A DNA stretch of 5,697 nucleotides from Gammaproteobacteria bacterium (GTDB taxonomy: Bacteria; Pseudomonadota; Gammaproteobacteria; UBA9214), in the NCBI GenBank assembly GCA_029864225.1, contig JAOTTU010000125.1:1-5697 (forward strand), in the 5' to 3' direction. Both the position numbers and the translations under genes were made by a program. Below the pieces are notes generated by a model. It worked only from the letters and a program-made list of their open reading frames with translations, was not told the origin of the DNA and did no database searches. Positions 5,537 through 5,697 of the stretch are shown here, piece by piece (position 1 is the stretch's first letter; every line of letters starts with the position of its first letter).

Positions 5537-5697
5537 AAGCAAAGCCCTGTCAACTTACGAGAATAGCCCTGGACAATCTTGCTGTTAACATCGGACTGTC
5601 CTTTAGTTGCCGCATTGCATTGATTATCAACAGCAGCATTACCGTTCTGGTATTGACACTCACTTCTTATAGGCTCTTTCCGGTTTGAAGTGCATAT
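5533..5697 (-). CDS. 3' end of a Cys-containing protein (partial), coupled to the DUF2380-type gene
   Basis: The minus-strand frame is open from the window edge to a TGA at 5535-5533, giving the last 54 residues of a protein that starts outside the window. The stop overlaps the ATG of the DUF2380-type gene as ATGA, a classic coupled junction, which supports this being a real reading frame. The visible tail has four Cys, at residues 2, 15, 28 and 53 of the fragment, and segments CQYQNGNAAVDNQCNAATKG and VQGYSRKLTGLCL. It is polar with no membrane helix. Paired Cys would suit an exported protein with disulfides, in keeping with its exported neighbour (inference). I do not recognise the family. 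Confidence 0.6.
   Translation of the reverse strand: MCTSNRKEPIRSECQYQNGNAAVDNQCNAATKGQSDVNSKIVQGYSRKLTGLCL

Noticed and set aside
1..5697. CRISPR array, tRNA, rRNA or intact insertion sequence.
   Set aside because: I saw no regularly spaced repeats, no tRNA-like cloverleaf and no transposase frame on either strand.

Overview
The window looks like part of a proteobacterial chromosome, most likely a beta- or gammaproteobacterium. The grounds are an ExaC/AcoD-type aldehyde dehydrogenase paired with a DUF779 protein, a DUF2380-type exported protein, and a short intergenic repeat built on ATTCCGGC/GCCGGAAT arms. I cannot fix the genus.

There are two compositional halves that meet near 2455-2500. 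The left part (1 to about 2455) is visibly GC-rich and all its genes lie on the minus strand. Reading leftwards they are: a decayed fragment of a DUF4172-type Fic protein (2479-2174), a six-helix membrane protein (2140-1481), an FAD-binding oxidoreductase of the VAO/PCMH fold (1451-54), and the first 18 codons of another gene (54-1) that runs off the edge. The last three are tightly packed, with a 29-base gap and then a TGATG stop/start overlap, so they form a probable operon. No substrate can be assigned to the oxidoreductase.

The right part (about 2500-5697) is more AT-rich. A plus-strand pair encodes an NAD-dependent aldehyde dehydrogenase (2677-4173) and a DUF779 protein (4236-4604). The dehydrogenase probably oxidises acetaldehyde or a similar short aldehyde to the acid. 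A perfect 11-bp hairpin separates the two genes. A candidate sigma70 promoter, with an inverted repeat just downstream of its -10, sits before the first gene. The pair ends in an inverted-repeat intergenic element (4605-4733).

After about 260 bases with no convincing gene comes a minus-strand unit: the last 54 codons of a Cys-containing protein (5697-5533), overlapping by ATGA the start of a signal-peptide-bearing DUF2380-type protein (5536-4994). The aldehyde dehydrogenase pair and the DUF2380 unit converge on the intergenic element.

I found no complete undescribed system. The points most worth a second look are the Fic relic at the composition boundary, the inter-gene hairpin in the aldehyde dehydrogenase-DUF779 unit, and the coupled DUF2380/Cys-containing gene pair.
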